Of a stretch of DNA of 24,670 nt, positions 1 through 7,808 are shown one piece after another. A program made the translations under genes and the position numbers. The notes under the pieces were generated by a model. The model saw nothing but the letters and a program-made list of their open reading frames with translations. It made no database searches and had not been told where the DNA came from. The DNA is from CBFIJI01 sp965662885 (lineage in GTDB: Bacteria > Bacteroidota > Bacteroidia > Flavobacteriales > Flavobacteriaceae): positions 1 through 24,670 of the forward strand of contig CBFIJI010000019.1 of the NCBI GenBank assembly GCA_965662885.1, given 5' to 3'. Numbering within the stretch: the stretch's first letter is position 1; each line of letters begins with the position of its first letter.

Positions 1-2553
1 CAAATATTGGTGATTTCCTACATTGGTTTTTTGACTCAGGAGGTTGCTATCGACGGAAAGAGCAATTTTACCGTTGTCTTGCAAGAAGACCCTCAGGCTT
101 TGGATGAAGTAGTTGTTGCAGGTTATAGAAAAAGTCTTGAAGAGGCGTTAAGTATAAAAAAGAATAGCACCAATAATGTTGATGCAATTGTTTCAGAAGA
201 TGTTGCCAAATTTCCACAATCCAATATATCCGAAGCATTACAGCGTGTTTCTGGTATCCAGATAACAAGAGATGGAGCTGGTGGTGTGGGTAATCAAGTA
301 AGTATAAGAGGTTTGCCTTCAGAATATACTCAGGTTACTTTGAATGGACAAGCAGCACCAAATGCAACAGACACAAGAAGTTATAATTTTAATTCATTAC
401 CTGCTGAGTTGTTTGCTAGAACGGAGGTGTATAAAAGCCCAACGGCTAAAATAGATGAAGGAGGAATCGGAGGAACCGTAAATATGGTAACAAAAAAGCC
501 TTTTGAATTAAATGATAGGATAATTGTAGGGTCAATTGAAGGTATTTATAACACCCAGCAACAAGGAGGGAGTACAGTGACACCTAAACTGTCATTAACT
601 TATGGGAATAAAAATGATAAGTTTGGATTTATTGCAGGAGTATCTTTCAACAAATTTTTCAATACATCTGAAGGGTATGATGTAGTAAGGTATAGAGAAA
701 GGTCGTATGATATTGACAATGACGGGACTGATGATTTTACTGATGTTAGAGTACCATTACCAAGATATATCAGTCAAGGGCAAGAAGTAGAAAGATTATC
801 ATTTAATCTAGCAACTCAATTTAAGGTTAGCGATAATTTCGAGCTATTGATGGATGCTGTTTATACCAATAATAAGCAAGTAGAAACACGTTATGCACCA
901 ATATGGTTTTTACAAGGTCCAGATGCTTCTGCAATGACCACCGATGGGAATTTTTTGAAATCGGGTACATTTGAAGATGTAAATCTTAAATTAGAAAACC
1001 AACAACAAGCTAATGATACGGATATTTTTCAATTAGGGTTAACTGGGATTTGGAATTTGCAAAATGACTGGAAAATAAATGCAAATATTAATTTCTCGTC
1101 CAATAATCGTGATTCAGAAAGGTTCAGATATTATGGGTTAAATAGGAATACGGTAACCTATAGTGTGATTAATGATCAACGATGGTTTGATATACAAACG
1201 CCTACAGATTTATCTGATGCCTCACAGTATACCATGGATGAAGCTAGACACTATTTATGGGATAACAATGATAAAATTACATCAGGCCAGATAGACTTCA
1301 CAAAAAAAACTAGTGAAAAATTCACGCTAGATTTTGGAGCTAAATATAGAAGTAGAACAAAAGACCGTACCTATTTCTTTAATAGAGTTAGAAAAATCGA
1401 TGAGCCATTTGCTCCTGTATCAATGATATTAACGGACTTTTTAAACAATGTAAATGAGGCCAAAGGACCTAATGAATTTTTAGTTCACGATTGGGATAAG
1501 GCTCGAAAGCTTTATGGTAATAATATTCCTTTTGGAGATGATTTTGAAAGAATTGATGCCTATTATAATATTACAGAAAATATCGCAGCTAGTTATGCCA
1601 TGGGTAGCCTTAACTTAAGTAAATTGAAACTTAACTTTGGTGTAAGATTGGTTAACACAAGCCTAATATCTAAAGGGGTTGATGTGGATGAAGATACAGG
1701 AGATTTATCGGATAGAGAAGTAAAATCTAGTTATACCGATTTTCTTCCAAGTATTAATGCAAAATATACATTAGCAAAAAATCTTCTGTTAAGAGGATCT
1801 TATGGTAGGGTAATGACAAGACCAAGTTTAGGGGATCTATCAGCGTATAGAGAAGTTGATGACGTAAATTTAACAATCTCCTCAAAAAACCCTGAATTAG
1901 AGCCGTTTAGAGCAAATCAATATGATTTATCTTTAGAGTGGTATCCAAAAGCTGAAACATTATTATCTTTTGGATTATTCAAAAAAGATATTGAATCATT
2001 TATTACCAGAGAAACCGTTGATGTACAACTTAATGGTGATACATATCAACTTTCTAGACCAACAAATGGTAATAATGCTACTATTAAAGGATTGGAGATT
2101 GGGTATCAACAGCCATTTACTTTTTTACCAAGTCCTTTTGATGGTTTAGGAGTTCAAGCAAATTATACATTGTCTGATAGTAATTTTAAAGAAGTTATCG
2201 ATTTAGGTACTGGGGAGACAGAATCGTATCAATTACCGAATAATTCAAAACACTCATACAATTTAGTGGCTTACTATGAAAAATACGGTTTTAGTTTTAG
2301 AATTGCTCATAATTACAGAAGTAATTATTTACGCTCTAAACCAGTACCCGAAGATGGCCTAAAATATAGAGATAGTTATGGTCAAACAGATATATCAGCT
2401 GGATATAAAATAACTGACAATATCAGTGTTAATCTTAACATTTTAAATGCTTTTAACGCAATACCTTATGAATATATTTTTGAAAGAAAATTTCAAGATA
2501 ATATATCAGTATATGGTACAACTTTTCAATTTGGCGTAAGAGCTTCATTCTAA
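1..2553 (+). CDS. TonB-dependent outer-membrane receptor (5' end outside window)
   Basis: This is the C-terminal 850 residues or so of a TonB-dependent receptor, which imports a scarce substrate across the outer membrane using energy from TonB-ExbBD. The reading frame is open to the first base, so the signal peptide and most of the N-terminal carboxypeptidase-regulatory-like domain are missing; its last strand (VISYIGF) is visible. Then come a DEVVVAGYRKS linker, a plug domain over roughly the next 130 residues, and a long beta-barrel ending in the aromatic residue of FGVRASF, as barrel proteins do. The plug wording (AEDVAKFP-like, SEALQRVSGIQI, VSIRGLPSEYTQVTLNGQ) resembles the TonB-Xanth-Caul class rather than SusC, and no SusD partner follows. 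The genes downstream suggest an organophosphate or phosphodiester ligand, which is inference. The family is certain; the substrate is not. Confidence 0.93.
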   Translation, partial: QILVISYIGFLTQEVAIDGKSNFTVVLQEDPQALDEVVVAGYRKSLEEALSIKKNSTNNVDAIVSEDVAKFPQSNISEALQRVSGIQITRDGAGGVGNQVSIRGLPSEYTQVTLNGQAAPNATDTRSYNFNSLPAELFARTEVYKSPTAKIDEGGIGGTVNMVTKKPFELNDRIIVGSIEGIYNTQQQGGSTVTPKLSLTYGNKNDKFGFIAGVSFNKFFNTSEGYDVVRYRERSYDIDNDGTDDFTDVRVPLPRYISQGQEVERLSFNLATQFKVSDNFELLMDAVYTNNKQVETRYAPIWFLQGPDASAMTTDGNFLKSGTFEDVNLKLENQQQANDTDIFQLGLTGIWNLQNDWKINANINFSSNNRDSERFRYYGLNRNTVTYSVINDQRWFDIQTPTDLSDASQYTMDEARHYLWDNNDKITSGQIDFTKKTSEKFTLDFGAKYRSRTKDRTYFFNRVRKIDEPFAPVSMILTDFLNNVNEAKGPNEFLVHDWDKARKLYGNNIPFGDDFERIDAYYNITENIAASYAMGSLNLSKLKLNFGVRLVNTSLISKGVDVDEDTGDLSDREVKSSYTDFLPSINAKYTLAKNLLLRGSYGRVMTRPSLGDLSAYREVDDVNLTISSKNPELEPFRANQYDLSLEWYPKAETLLSFGLFKKDIESFITRETVDVQLNGDTYQLSRPTNGNNATIKGLEIGYQQPFTFLPSPFDGLGVQANYTLSDSNFKEVIDLGTGETESYQLPNNSKHSYNLVAYYEKYGFSFRIAHNYRSNYLRSKPVPEDGLKYRDSYGQTDISAGYKITDNISVNLNILNAFNAIPYEYIFERKFQDNISVYGTTFQFGVRASF

Positions 2554-2566
2554 TCATATAAATAAT

Positions 2567-2598
2567 TCTCAATTGGGTATTTAACATACCCAATTGAG
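2567..2598 (+). terminator. Strong intercistronic hairpin after the receptor gene
   Basis: A 13-bp perfect stem (CTCAATTGGGTAT with its complement) closes a five-base loop 15 bases after the receptor stop codon. No uridine run follows on either strand, so it is less like a classic intrinsic terminator than an mRNA-processing or 3'-stabilising hairpin. It could make receptor mRNA more abundant than the lipoprotein genes that follow. No TAnnTTTG promoter is visible between it and the next gene. Confidence 0.5.
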
Positions 2599-2625
2599 AT
2601 ATTTCTGTCTCTGAGAACTTCTCCA

Positions 2626-3591
2626 ATGAAAGATGCTAATCTTATTCTTCTTTTGTTAGTGCTTATTATGTTTTCATGTACAAAAAACGATTCTTCAATC
2701 AGTGTACCATCTGTTTTACAAGATTCTGGAATTGATTTAAATATGGATAGAACGAAAATTGAAAATATAATAGATAAGATGAATAACCCTAATAAAAATA
2801 ATGTGTTAGTAGCTTCTCATCGAGGAGGTGTTTATTGGGAAGATGCACCAGAAAATACTCTTGGGGCTTTTGAAAAGACTACTGAATCTGGAACAGATAT
2901 TATTGAACTGGATGTTCGAAAAACATTTGATGGTCATCTGGTTGTTATACATGATAATGATTTAGATAGAACTACAAACGGTAGTGGTAAGATATCAGAA
3001 AGAACACTTTCTTATATAAAATCCTTAAAAACTCTTGATCAGAATGGAAGCATTACAAATTTCTCTGTACCTACACTAGAAGAAGCCATGCTTTTTGCTA
3101 AAGGAAAGGTATTGATTATGATAGACAAGGCAAATGATTATTTCAAGGAGGTATCAAAAGTATTAATAAAGACAAAAACAATAGATCATGCACTTTTTAT
3201 AGAGTCATACCAACTTATTGATGCTAAAGAAAAAATGGGAGATTATTTATTTAAAACCAGCCAGTATGTTCCAAGAATAAAAGAAACGGTTGATAATATT
3301 GATCGATATATTAACCCTTTTCTATCCCAAAAGGCTGCAAGTGCCTTTGAAATACGCTTTTCAACAGAGACATCACATACTTTAGAAGTAATCCCTAAGT
3401 TAAAAGAACAAAATAAAAGTATCTGGGTAACTACAATTGATGCTAATATGTGTGCTAATCATGATGACGAGCTAGCAATGACTAATCCAGATTTAGCTTG
3501 GGGATGGTGCATTGAAAATGGAGCAAACATATTACTAACAGATTATCCAAAAAAAATGGTCGAGTATTTAATTGATAAAGGACTACATTAA
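2626..3591 (+). CDS. Glycerophosphodiester phosphodiesterase family lipoprotein (copy 1)
   Basis: The predicted 321-residue enzyme hydrolyses glycerophosphodiesters to sn-glycerol 3-phosphate and an alcohol. The first 17 residues are hydrophobic and end at a lipobox-like FSC with Cys18, so export and lipid anchoring are likely. The GDPD barrel starts near residue 60. Visible active-site residues are His65-Arg66 (ASHRGG), Glu76-Asn77 (APENT), Glu94 and Asp96 (IELDV), and His109-Asp110 (VIHD), with the distal LLTDYP motif near the C terminus. All metal and catalytic positions appear intact. The gene begins 28 bases after the intercistronic hairpin and is followed two bases later by the metallo-beta-lactamase-fold gene, so it is co-transcribed with that gene. 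A second copy lies 1.3 kb downstream. The exact headgroup specificity cannot be read from the sequence. Confidence 0.9.
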   Translation: MKDANLILLLLVLIMFSCTKNDSSISVPSVLQDSGIDLNMDRTKIENIIDKMNNPNKNNVLVASHRGGVYWEDAPENTLGAFEKTTESGTDIIELDVRKTFDGHLVVIHDNDLDRTTNGSGKISERTLSYIKSLKTLDQNGSITNFSVPTLEEAMLFAKGKVLIMIDKANDYFKEVSKVLIKTKTIDHALFIESYQLIDAKEKMGDYLFKTSQYVPRIKETVDNIDRYINPFLSQKAASAFEIRFSTETSHTLEVIPKLKEQNKSIWVTTIDANMCANHDDELAMTNPDLAWGWCIENGANILLTDYPKKMVEYLIDKGLH

Positions 3592-3593
3592 AA

Positions 3594-4853
3594 ATGCTAA
3601 AAAAAACAATACTTTACATAATAACATTGTCTTGTATTTCTTTTACTTCTTGCGAGCAAAAAAAAGTAAGAACTGCAGCGAGTTTGACATGGCAACCAGG
3701 ATATTTTGATATCCACTTTATCCATACTGGATATGGTAATGCATCTTTTATGGTTTTTCCTGATGGGACTACTTTACTAATAGATGCGGGTGAGTCATAC
3801 AAAGGTGCAGAACATCCAGCTTACCCATCATTTGGTAGTGGAAATTTATCAGCGGGTCAGCAAATAGCAAGATATATTAAGCATTTCTCTCCTAGAGACA
3901 CTTTAGATTACGCATTATTAACCCATTTTCATAACGACCATTACGGAACCTTGAGGTTTGGAACGAAAAAATCAAGTAATGGAGATTTTTACCTCACAGG
4001 AATCACTGAAGTTGGTGAATTATTACCCATTAATAAACTTATTGACAGAGGCTATCCAGATTACACCTACCCTGCAGACAGAAGGTTTAAACCAGGAGAT
4101 AAGAAAACTCAAAAACCCAAAGAGAAAGACAGTACATTTTTAAATTATTTAAAATTTATTGAACGGCATCAAAAAGAGGGTGGCTTAAAAGTGGAACAAC
4201 TTTTGGTTGGTAGCAATCAACAAATTACCATGGTAAACACACCAAAATCTTATCCTGAATTCAGTGTTAAAAACATAAAATCCAACAATCAAATATGGAC
4301 AGGAAAAGGTTCTGAAATAAAAGAATTGGAGTTTAATCCACCATTGGTAAATGAATTTGGATACTATAATGAAAACCCGTTGAGCCTAACTTTAAAAATA
4401 TCCTACGGCAACTTTGATTATTTCGTAGGAGGAGATACCTCTGGTACTGAAAATTATCCTGATTATGATGTGGAATTTGAGATGGCGAAACTGATAGGAG
4501 AAGTTGATGCCATGACCTTGAACCACCACGGCTATAAAGATGCTTCCAATCTCTTGTTTTTAGAGTATCTGAGACCACAGATAATCGCACACCAAAGCTT
4601 ACATGACCCCCATTTTGCCAAGAACGTTCAAAACAATCTTTTGGATATAGACACAGATGTTTTCGCATTGTTTATGGGTGATGAAATAAAAAACAAATAC
4701 CCCGAAATCAATAAAATTTATAAAAGTACAAAAGGACATTTATTTTTAAGAGTGTATCCAAAAGGAGATGAGTTCAGTGTTTTTACTATTGACCCAAATA
4801 GTAATGAATTTGAAATAAACAACCAGTTTGGGTTTTATAAATCAAGAAATTAG
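3594..4853 (+). CDS. Metallo-beta-lactamase-fold hydrolase, lipoprotein, ComEC-like
   Basis: This is a 419-residue secreted metallo-hydrolase. An N-terminal hydrophobic stretch ends at SFTSC (Cys20), a probable lipobox. The fold is announced by YGNASFMVFPDGTTLLIDAG (about residues 47–66), followed by the zinc-binding HFHNDH motif at residues 111–116. The later ligands are plausibly Asp in the FVGGDTSG segment, His in LNHHGYKD, and a final His in the IIAHQSLHDPH region. Overall it resembles the ComEC/Rec2-type branch, without any membrane channel segments. An insertion of about 100 residues separates the HxHxDH motif from the later ligands. It sits between two phosphodiesterase genes with gaps of two and four bases, so a role in phosphodiester or phosphoester cleavage is likely. 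That role is inferred from context; the substrate is unknown. Its length and lipobox argue against a cytosolic RNase or glyoxalase. Confidence 0.85.
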   Translation: MLKKTILYIITLSCISFTSCEQKKVRTAASLTWQPGYFDIHFIHTGYGNASFMVFPDGTTLLIDAGESYKGAEHPAYPSFGSGNLSAGQQIARYIKHFSPRDTLDYALLTHFHNDHYGTLRFGTKKSSNGDFYLTGITEVGELLPINKLIDRGYPDYTYPADRRFKPGDKKTQKPKEKDSTFLNYLKFIERHQKEGGLKVEQLLVGSNQQITMVNTPKSYPEFSVKNIKSNNQIWTGKGSEIKELEFNPPLVNEFGYYNENPLSLTLKISYGNFDYFVGGDTSGTENYPDYDVEFEMAKLIGEVDAMTLNHHGYKDASNLLFLEYLRPQIIAHQSLHDPHFAKNVQNNLLDIDTDVFALFMGDEIKNKYPEINKIYKSTKGHLFLRVYPKGDEFSVFTIDPNSNEFEINNQFGFYKSRN

Positions 4854-4857
4854 AATT

Positions 4858-5799
4858 ATGATAAAAAAAGCAATTGAAACAATAATTATTATAGTACTTA
4901 TATTTCATTTTCAGTCATGTAAACAGCAAGTTAATACTACAGAACCAAAGGTTAATAGTAATGTGCAAACTTTAGATGAAATCATTACAAATTTTAAAAA
5001 CCCTACCAACAATCAAATTATAGTAGTTTCTCACCGTGGAGACTGGCGAAATGCTCCTGAAAACTCTTTACAGGCCATTCAAAATTGTATTGATATGGGA
5101 GTGGATATGGTGGAAATTGATATTCATAAAACTAAAGACGGAAAATTAGTTTTAATGCACGATAAAACCATAGATAGAACAACAACAGGGAAAGGTTTGG
5201 TTTCAAAATGGACGCTAGATAGTTTAAAAACACTATACCTGCGAAATGGAGCCAATCACCCAACACATCATAAAATACCAACATTAGAGGAGGCAATGCT
5301 ACTAGCAAAAGGGAAAGTGATGATAAATCTAGATAAGTGTTACGATTATTTTGATGATGCTTATAAGGTATTAGTAAAAACAGGTACTGAAAATCAAGTT
5401 GTAATAAAAGGCAATGTTACTTTATCTCAAGTTAAGCAAGAGTTTGGAGAATATTTAGATAAGATCTTGTTTATGCCAGTAGTCGTATTGGATAATTCAG
5501 AATCAGAAGAAATCGTTTCAGATTATTTAGAAAATTATAAGCCTGTAGCATTTGAGTTTGTATTTAAAGGTGAGCAATACCCAATTATAAATAGGTTTAA
5601 AAGCTTAAGAAAAAAAGGTTCCAGTATTTGGGTAAATTCTTTATGGGAATCTCTAAATGCCGGTTATGAAGATGACATGGCAGTTATTAATCAAGATAGT
5701 ATTTATGGTTGGTATATAGAAAAAGGGGTGGATATGATTCAAACAGATAGACCAGCTCTATTGTTAGAGTATTTAAGAACTAAAAAACTTCATAATTAG
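4858..5799 (+). CDS. Glycerophosphodiester phosphodiesterase family lipoprotein (copy 2)
   Basis: This second GDPD-family enzyme has 313 residues when started at the ATG four bases after the preceding stop. An upstream in-frame start would give ten extra residues overlapping the previous gene and would spoil the signal peptide. The short hydrophobic leader ends at HFQSC with Cys21 as the probable lipidation site. Active-site residues are all visible: His59-Arg60 (VSHRGD), Glu68-Asn69 (APENS), Glu86 and Asp88 (VEIDIH), and His101-Asp102 (LMHD). A distal MIQTDRP motif closes the barrel. It is a clear paralogue of the copy upstream but diverged over most of its length, so the pair probably handles different substrates or differs in activity rather than being a recent duplicate. 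A terminator-like hairpin follows at 5820. Confidence 0.9.
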   Translation: MIKKAIETIIIIVLIFHFQSCKQQVNTTEPKVNSNVQTLDEIITNFKNPTNNQIIVVSHRGDWRNAPENSLQAIQNCIDMGVDMVEIDIHKTKDGKLVLMHDKTIDRTTTGKGLVSKWTLDSLKTLYLRNGANHPTHHKIPTLEEAMLLAKGKVMINLDKCYDYFDDAYKVLVKTGTENQVVIKGNVTLSQVKQEFGEYLDKILFMPVVVLDNSESEEIVSDYLENYKPVAFEFVFKGEQYPIINRFKSLRKKGSSIWVNSLWESLNAGYEDDMAVINQDSIYGWYIEKGVDMIQTDRPALLLEYLRTKKLHN

Positions 5800-5819
5800 T
5801 TGTTAGTTGAGTCTGAAAG

Positions 5820-5847
5820 GCGCAGTTTAATACGGCTGCGCTTTTTT
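5820..5847 (+). terminator. Rho-independent terminator after the second phosphodiesterase gene
   Basis: A 6-bp GC-rich stem (GCGCAG with CTGCGC) and a ten-base loop are followed directly by six T residues on the plus strand. It lies 20 bases after the phosphodiesterase stop and 30 bases before the transporter start. It is probably a partial terminator (attenuator), because no TAnnTTTG promoter is visible in the remaining 30 bases before the transporter. Confidence 0.7.
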
Positions 5848-5877
5848 AATATAAACAATTATTAAAAAATATGAATC

Positions 5878-7182
5878 ATGATAAAATATTTTAAAAAATC
5901 ATTACCAAGTGAAATTAAAATTTCATCAAGTAAGCAACAGTCATTTTATAAAAAATTAAAATGGCAAGTATTTATATCTGCCACTTTAGGTTATGGATTG
6001 TACTATGTATGCCGTTTAAGTCTGAATGTTGTAAAAAAGCCTATTGTAGATAGTGGTTTGTTGACAGAATCGCAACTAGGTATCATTGGTTCAGCATTGT
6101 TTTTTTCCTACGCTGTTGGGAAACTTTCAAATGGCTTTTTGGCAGATCATAGTAATATAAAACGCTTTATGTCAACGGGCCTATTAGTATCTGCACTAGC
6201 AAACCTTATTATGGGATTCACCAGCAGTTTTTTGTTCTTTGCAATCTGTTGGGGTGTCAATGGATGGGTTCAATCAATGGGAGCCCCCTCTAGTGTAGTT
6301 TCATTATCACGTTGGTATACCGACAAAGAACGAGGTAGTTTTTATGGTTTTTGGAGTACCAGCCACAATATTGGAGAAGCCTTGACTTATATTTTAACAG
6401 CGGTAGTAGCTTCTTATTTTGGATGGCAATGGGGTTTTAGGGCTGCGGCCATTATAGGTATATTAGGAGCAATATTAATTGCAATTTTCTTTCATGATAC
6501 ACCTGAGAGTAAAGGGTTACCCCCAGTAAATGAGGATTTCAGGAAAGAGAAAATATCTACGTGGAAAGAGCAAAAAGGAGTATTAAGAAACCCTTATATA
6601 TGGTTATTGGCATTAGCGAGCGGTTTTATGTATATTTCCCGTTATGCAGTTAATAGTTGGGGGCCTTACTACTTCGAAACAGCAAAAGGTTATTCGTTAA
6701 CCCAGGCCAATACATTGATAGCTATTAGTGCCATCTGTGGTATTGTTGGTACAGCTTCATCAGGTTTTGTATCGGATAAATTTTTCAAAGGGCGTAGAAA
6801 TACTCCAGCATTAATTTTTGGATTAATGAATGTATTTGCATTATGCTTATTTCTGTTAGGTCCCAAAGATGTCTGGTGGTTAGATGTAATAAGTATGGTA
6901 ATCTTTGGTCTAGGTATTGGTGCTTTAATATGTTATCTGGGTGGCTTAATGGCAGTTGATATTGCTTCAAAAAAAGCATCAGGGGCAGCGTTGGGAGTTG
7001 TTGGTATTATGAGTTATTTGGCGGCTGGATTTCAGGATATTACCAGTGGTTTTTTGATAGAAAACAATAAAACGTTGGTGGGTGGAGAAGCCGTTTATAA
7101 TTTCACACCAATTACTATTTTTTGGATATCAGCAGCCGTGTTATCTGTATTATTTGCACTGTTAACATGGAAAAAAACATAA
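5878..7182 (+). CDS. Organophosphate:phosphate antiporter family MFS transporter (GlpT/UhpT-like)
   Basis: This is a 434-residue, 12-helix inner-membrane transporter of the major facilitator superfamily, organophosphate:Pi antiporter branch. The members it resembles exchange cytosolic phosphate for sn-glycerol 3-phosphate or hexose phosphate. Family hallmarks include YYVCRLSLN with Arg46, the conserved GWVQSMGAPSS segment followed by SRWYTDKERGSFYGFWSTSHNIGE (about residues 129–166), and FMYISRYAVNSWGPYYF with Arg255. The two arginines correspond to the phosphate-binding pair of GlpT, and His163 lies where GlpT has its substrate-site histidine. It follows two phosphodiesterases that would release glycerol 3-phosphate, so GlpT-like import is the best guess. 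UhpC-like sensing or hexose-phosphate uptake cannot be excluded. Cytoplasmic Arg/Lys-rich loops and length are normal for the family. Confidence 0.88.
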   Translation: MIKYFKKSLPSEIKISSSKQQSFYKKLKWQVFISATLGYGLYYVCRLSLNVVKKPIVDSGLLTESQLGIIGSALFFSYAVGKLSNGFLADHSNIKRFMSTGLLVSALANLIMGFTSSFLFFAICWGVNGWVQSMGAPSSVVSLSRWYTDKERGSFYGFWSTSHNIGEALTYILTAVVASYFGWQWGFRAAAIIGILGAILIAIFFHDTPESKGLPPVNEDFRKEKISTWKEQKGVLRNPYIWLLALASGFMYISRYAVNSWGPYYFETAKGYSLTQANTLIAISAICGIVGTASSGFVSDKFFKGRRNTPALIFGLMNVFALCLFLLGPKDVWWLDVISMVIFGLGIGALICYLGGLMAVDIASKKASGAALGVVGIMSYLAAGFQDITSGFLIENNKTLVGGEAVYNFTPITIFWISAAVLSVLFALLTWKKT

Positions 7183-7195
7183 GAACAAGAATAAT

Positions 7196-7504
7196 ATGTA
7201 CGATAAAATATTAACTATTATAGATAAAATCACCTCTTATGTGGATATAGATGATTATGTGGAAGTCCACATCACAGAGAAATCAAATTAGGAAACGACA
7301 ATTATAACCCTAAAATGGGTGCATATTGCCATAAGAAACGCTAAACGAACATTGCGAGGTATATATCACAAAATAAAGGGAAAATATTTACAGAATTATC
7401 TTGACGAGTTCTGCTACAAACTCAACAGACGCTATTTTGGTGAAAACCTATTCGATAGACTAGTCATAGCAGTAACTTATCAATACTGGTGTAAAAGTGT
7501 GTAA
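7196..7504 (+). pseudogene. IS1595/ISXO2-type transposase, C-terminal remnant with in-frame stop
   Basis: This is a degraded 3' end of a transposase. The frame from 7196 encodes about 31 residues (YVDIDDYVEVHITEKSN at its end), meets TAG at 7289–7291, and resumes in the same frame as ETTIITLKWVHIAIRNAKR. It continues through YHKIKGKYLQNYLDEFCYKLNRRYF to a stop at 7502–7504. The WVHIAI-NAKR and KYLQ-YLDEF-Y-NRR blocks are characteristic of the ISXO2-like transposase C terminus in Bacteroidota. The zinc-ribbon N terminus and most of the catalytic core are absent, and no terminal inverted repeats were found. It is therefore non-functional. It sits between the transporter gene and the tRNA-Ser scar. 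The first 31 codons are aligned to the family only loosely, so the true left limit is uncertain. Confidence 0.75.
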
Positions 7505-7601
7505 TCAAATTTTTTTTAAAAGAAATAATAACTGATTTATACCGTCTAAATCGATTGGGTATTGATTAAAAAAATCTTCGCTTACATCTATTTTTACGTC
7601 T

Positions 7602-7638
7602 AAAAAAAACCTCCTGTAAATCAATAACTTACAAGAGG
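7602..7638 (-). terminator. Rho-independent terminator next to the partial tRNA copy
   Basis: Read on the minus strand, a 10-bp stem (CCTCTTGTAA with TTACAGGAGG) encloses nine bases and is followed by eight T residues. One stem pair is a U·G wobble on the minus strand but a C·A mismatch on the plus strand, so the minus strand is the functional sense. It begins one base after the 20-base copy of the tRNA-Ser 3' end, the arrangement expected downstream of a complete tRNA gene. Confidence 0.8.
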
Positions 7639-7639
7639 C

Positions 7640-7659
7640 TTTGCGGAGAAAGAGGGATT
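7640..7659. repeat. 20-bp direct repeat of the tRNA-Ser 3' end (att-like), copy 1
   Basis: This 20-base segment (TTTGCGGAGAAAGAGGGATT) is identical to 7809–7828, which covers the acceptor arm and the adjoining part of the T arm of the tRNA-Ser gene plus four bases beyond its 3' end. No other part of the tRNA is present here. Such partial 3'-end copies are typical of attachment sites used by tyrosine integrases, but a remnant of a duplicated tRNA gene would look the same. Confidence 0.7.
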
Positions 7660-7703
7660 ATTTTATGATCCTAGAGGGTTATCCTTGGCAAGCATAAAAA
7701 CCC

Positions 7704-7728
7704 AAACGCTGCTTTGCAGCTTTTGTTT
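7704..7728 (+). terminator. Possible plus-strand terminator
   Basis: A short GCTGC–TTT–GCAGC hairpin is preceded by AAA and followed by TTTTGTTTTG on the plus strand. It could end transcripts coming from the transporter and transposase side. The stem is only five base pairs plus A-T extension. Confidence 0.35.
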
Positions 7729-7770
7729 TGTATTTTATCTCACCAATCAAAATACCTTTTGCTTGTTTTA

Positions 7771-7805
7771 TAAAACACAAAACCCACAACTTACGTTGTG
7801 GGTTT
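7771..7805 (-). terminator. Terminator of the tRNA-Ser gene
   Basis: An 11-bp perfect stem (AAACCCACAAC with GTTGTGGGTTT) with a four-base loop lies eight bases beyond the tRNA 3' end. On the minus strand it is followed by the T-rich TGTGTTTTA. It is well placed and strong enough to be the intrinsic terminator of the tRNA transcript. Confidence 0.8.
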
Positions 7806-7808
7806 CCT

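Noticed and set aside
4333..4668. 111-codon minus-strand frame
   Set aside because: It lies antisense within the metallo-beta-lactamase-fold gene, including its metal-ligand region, and shows no family resemblance.
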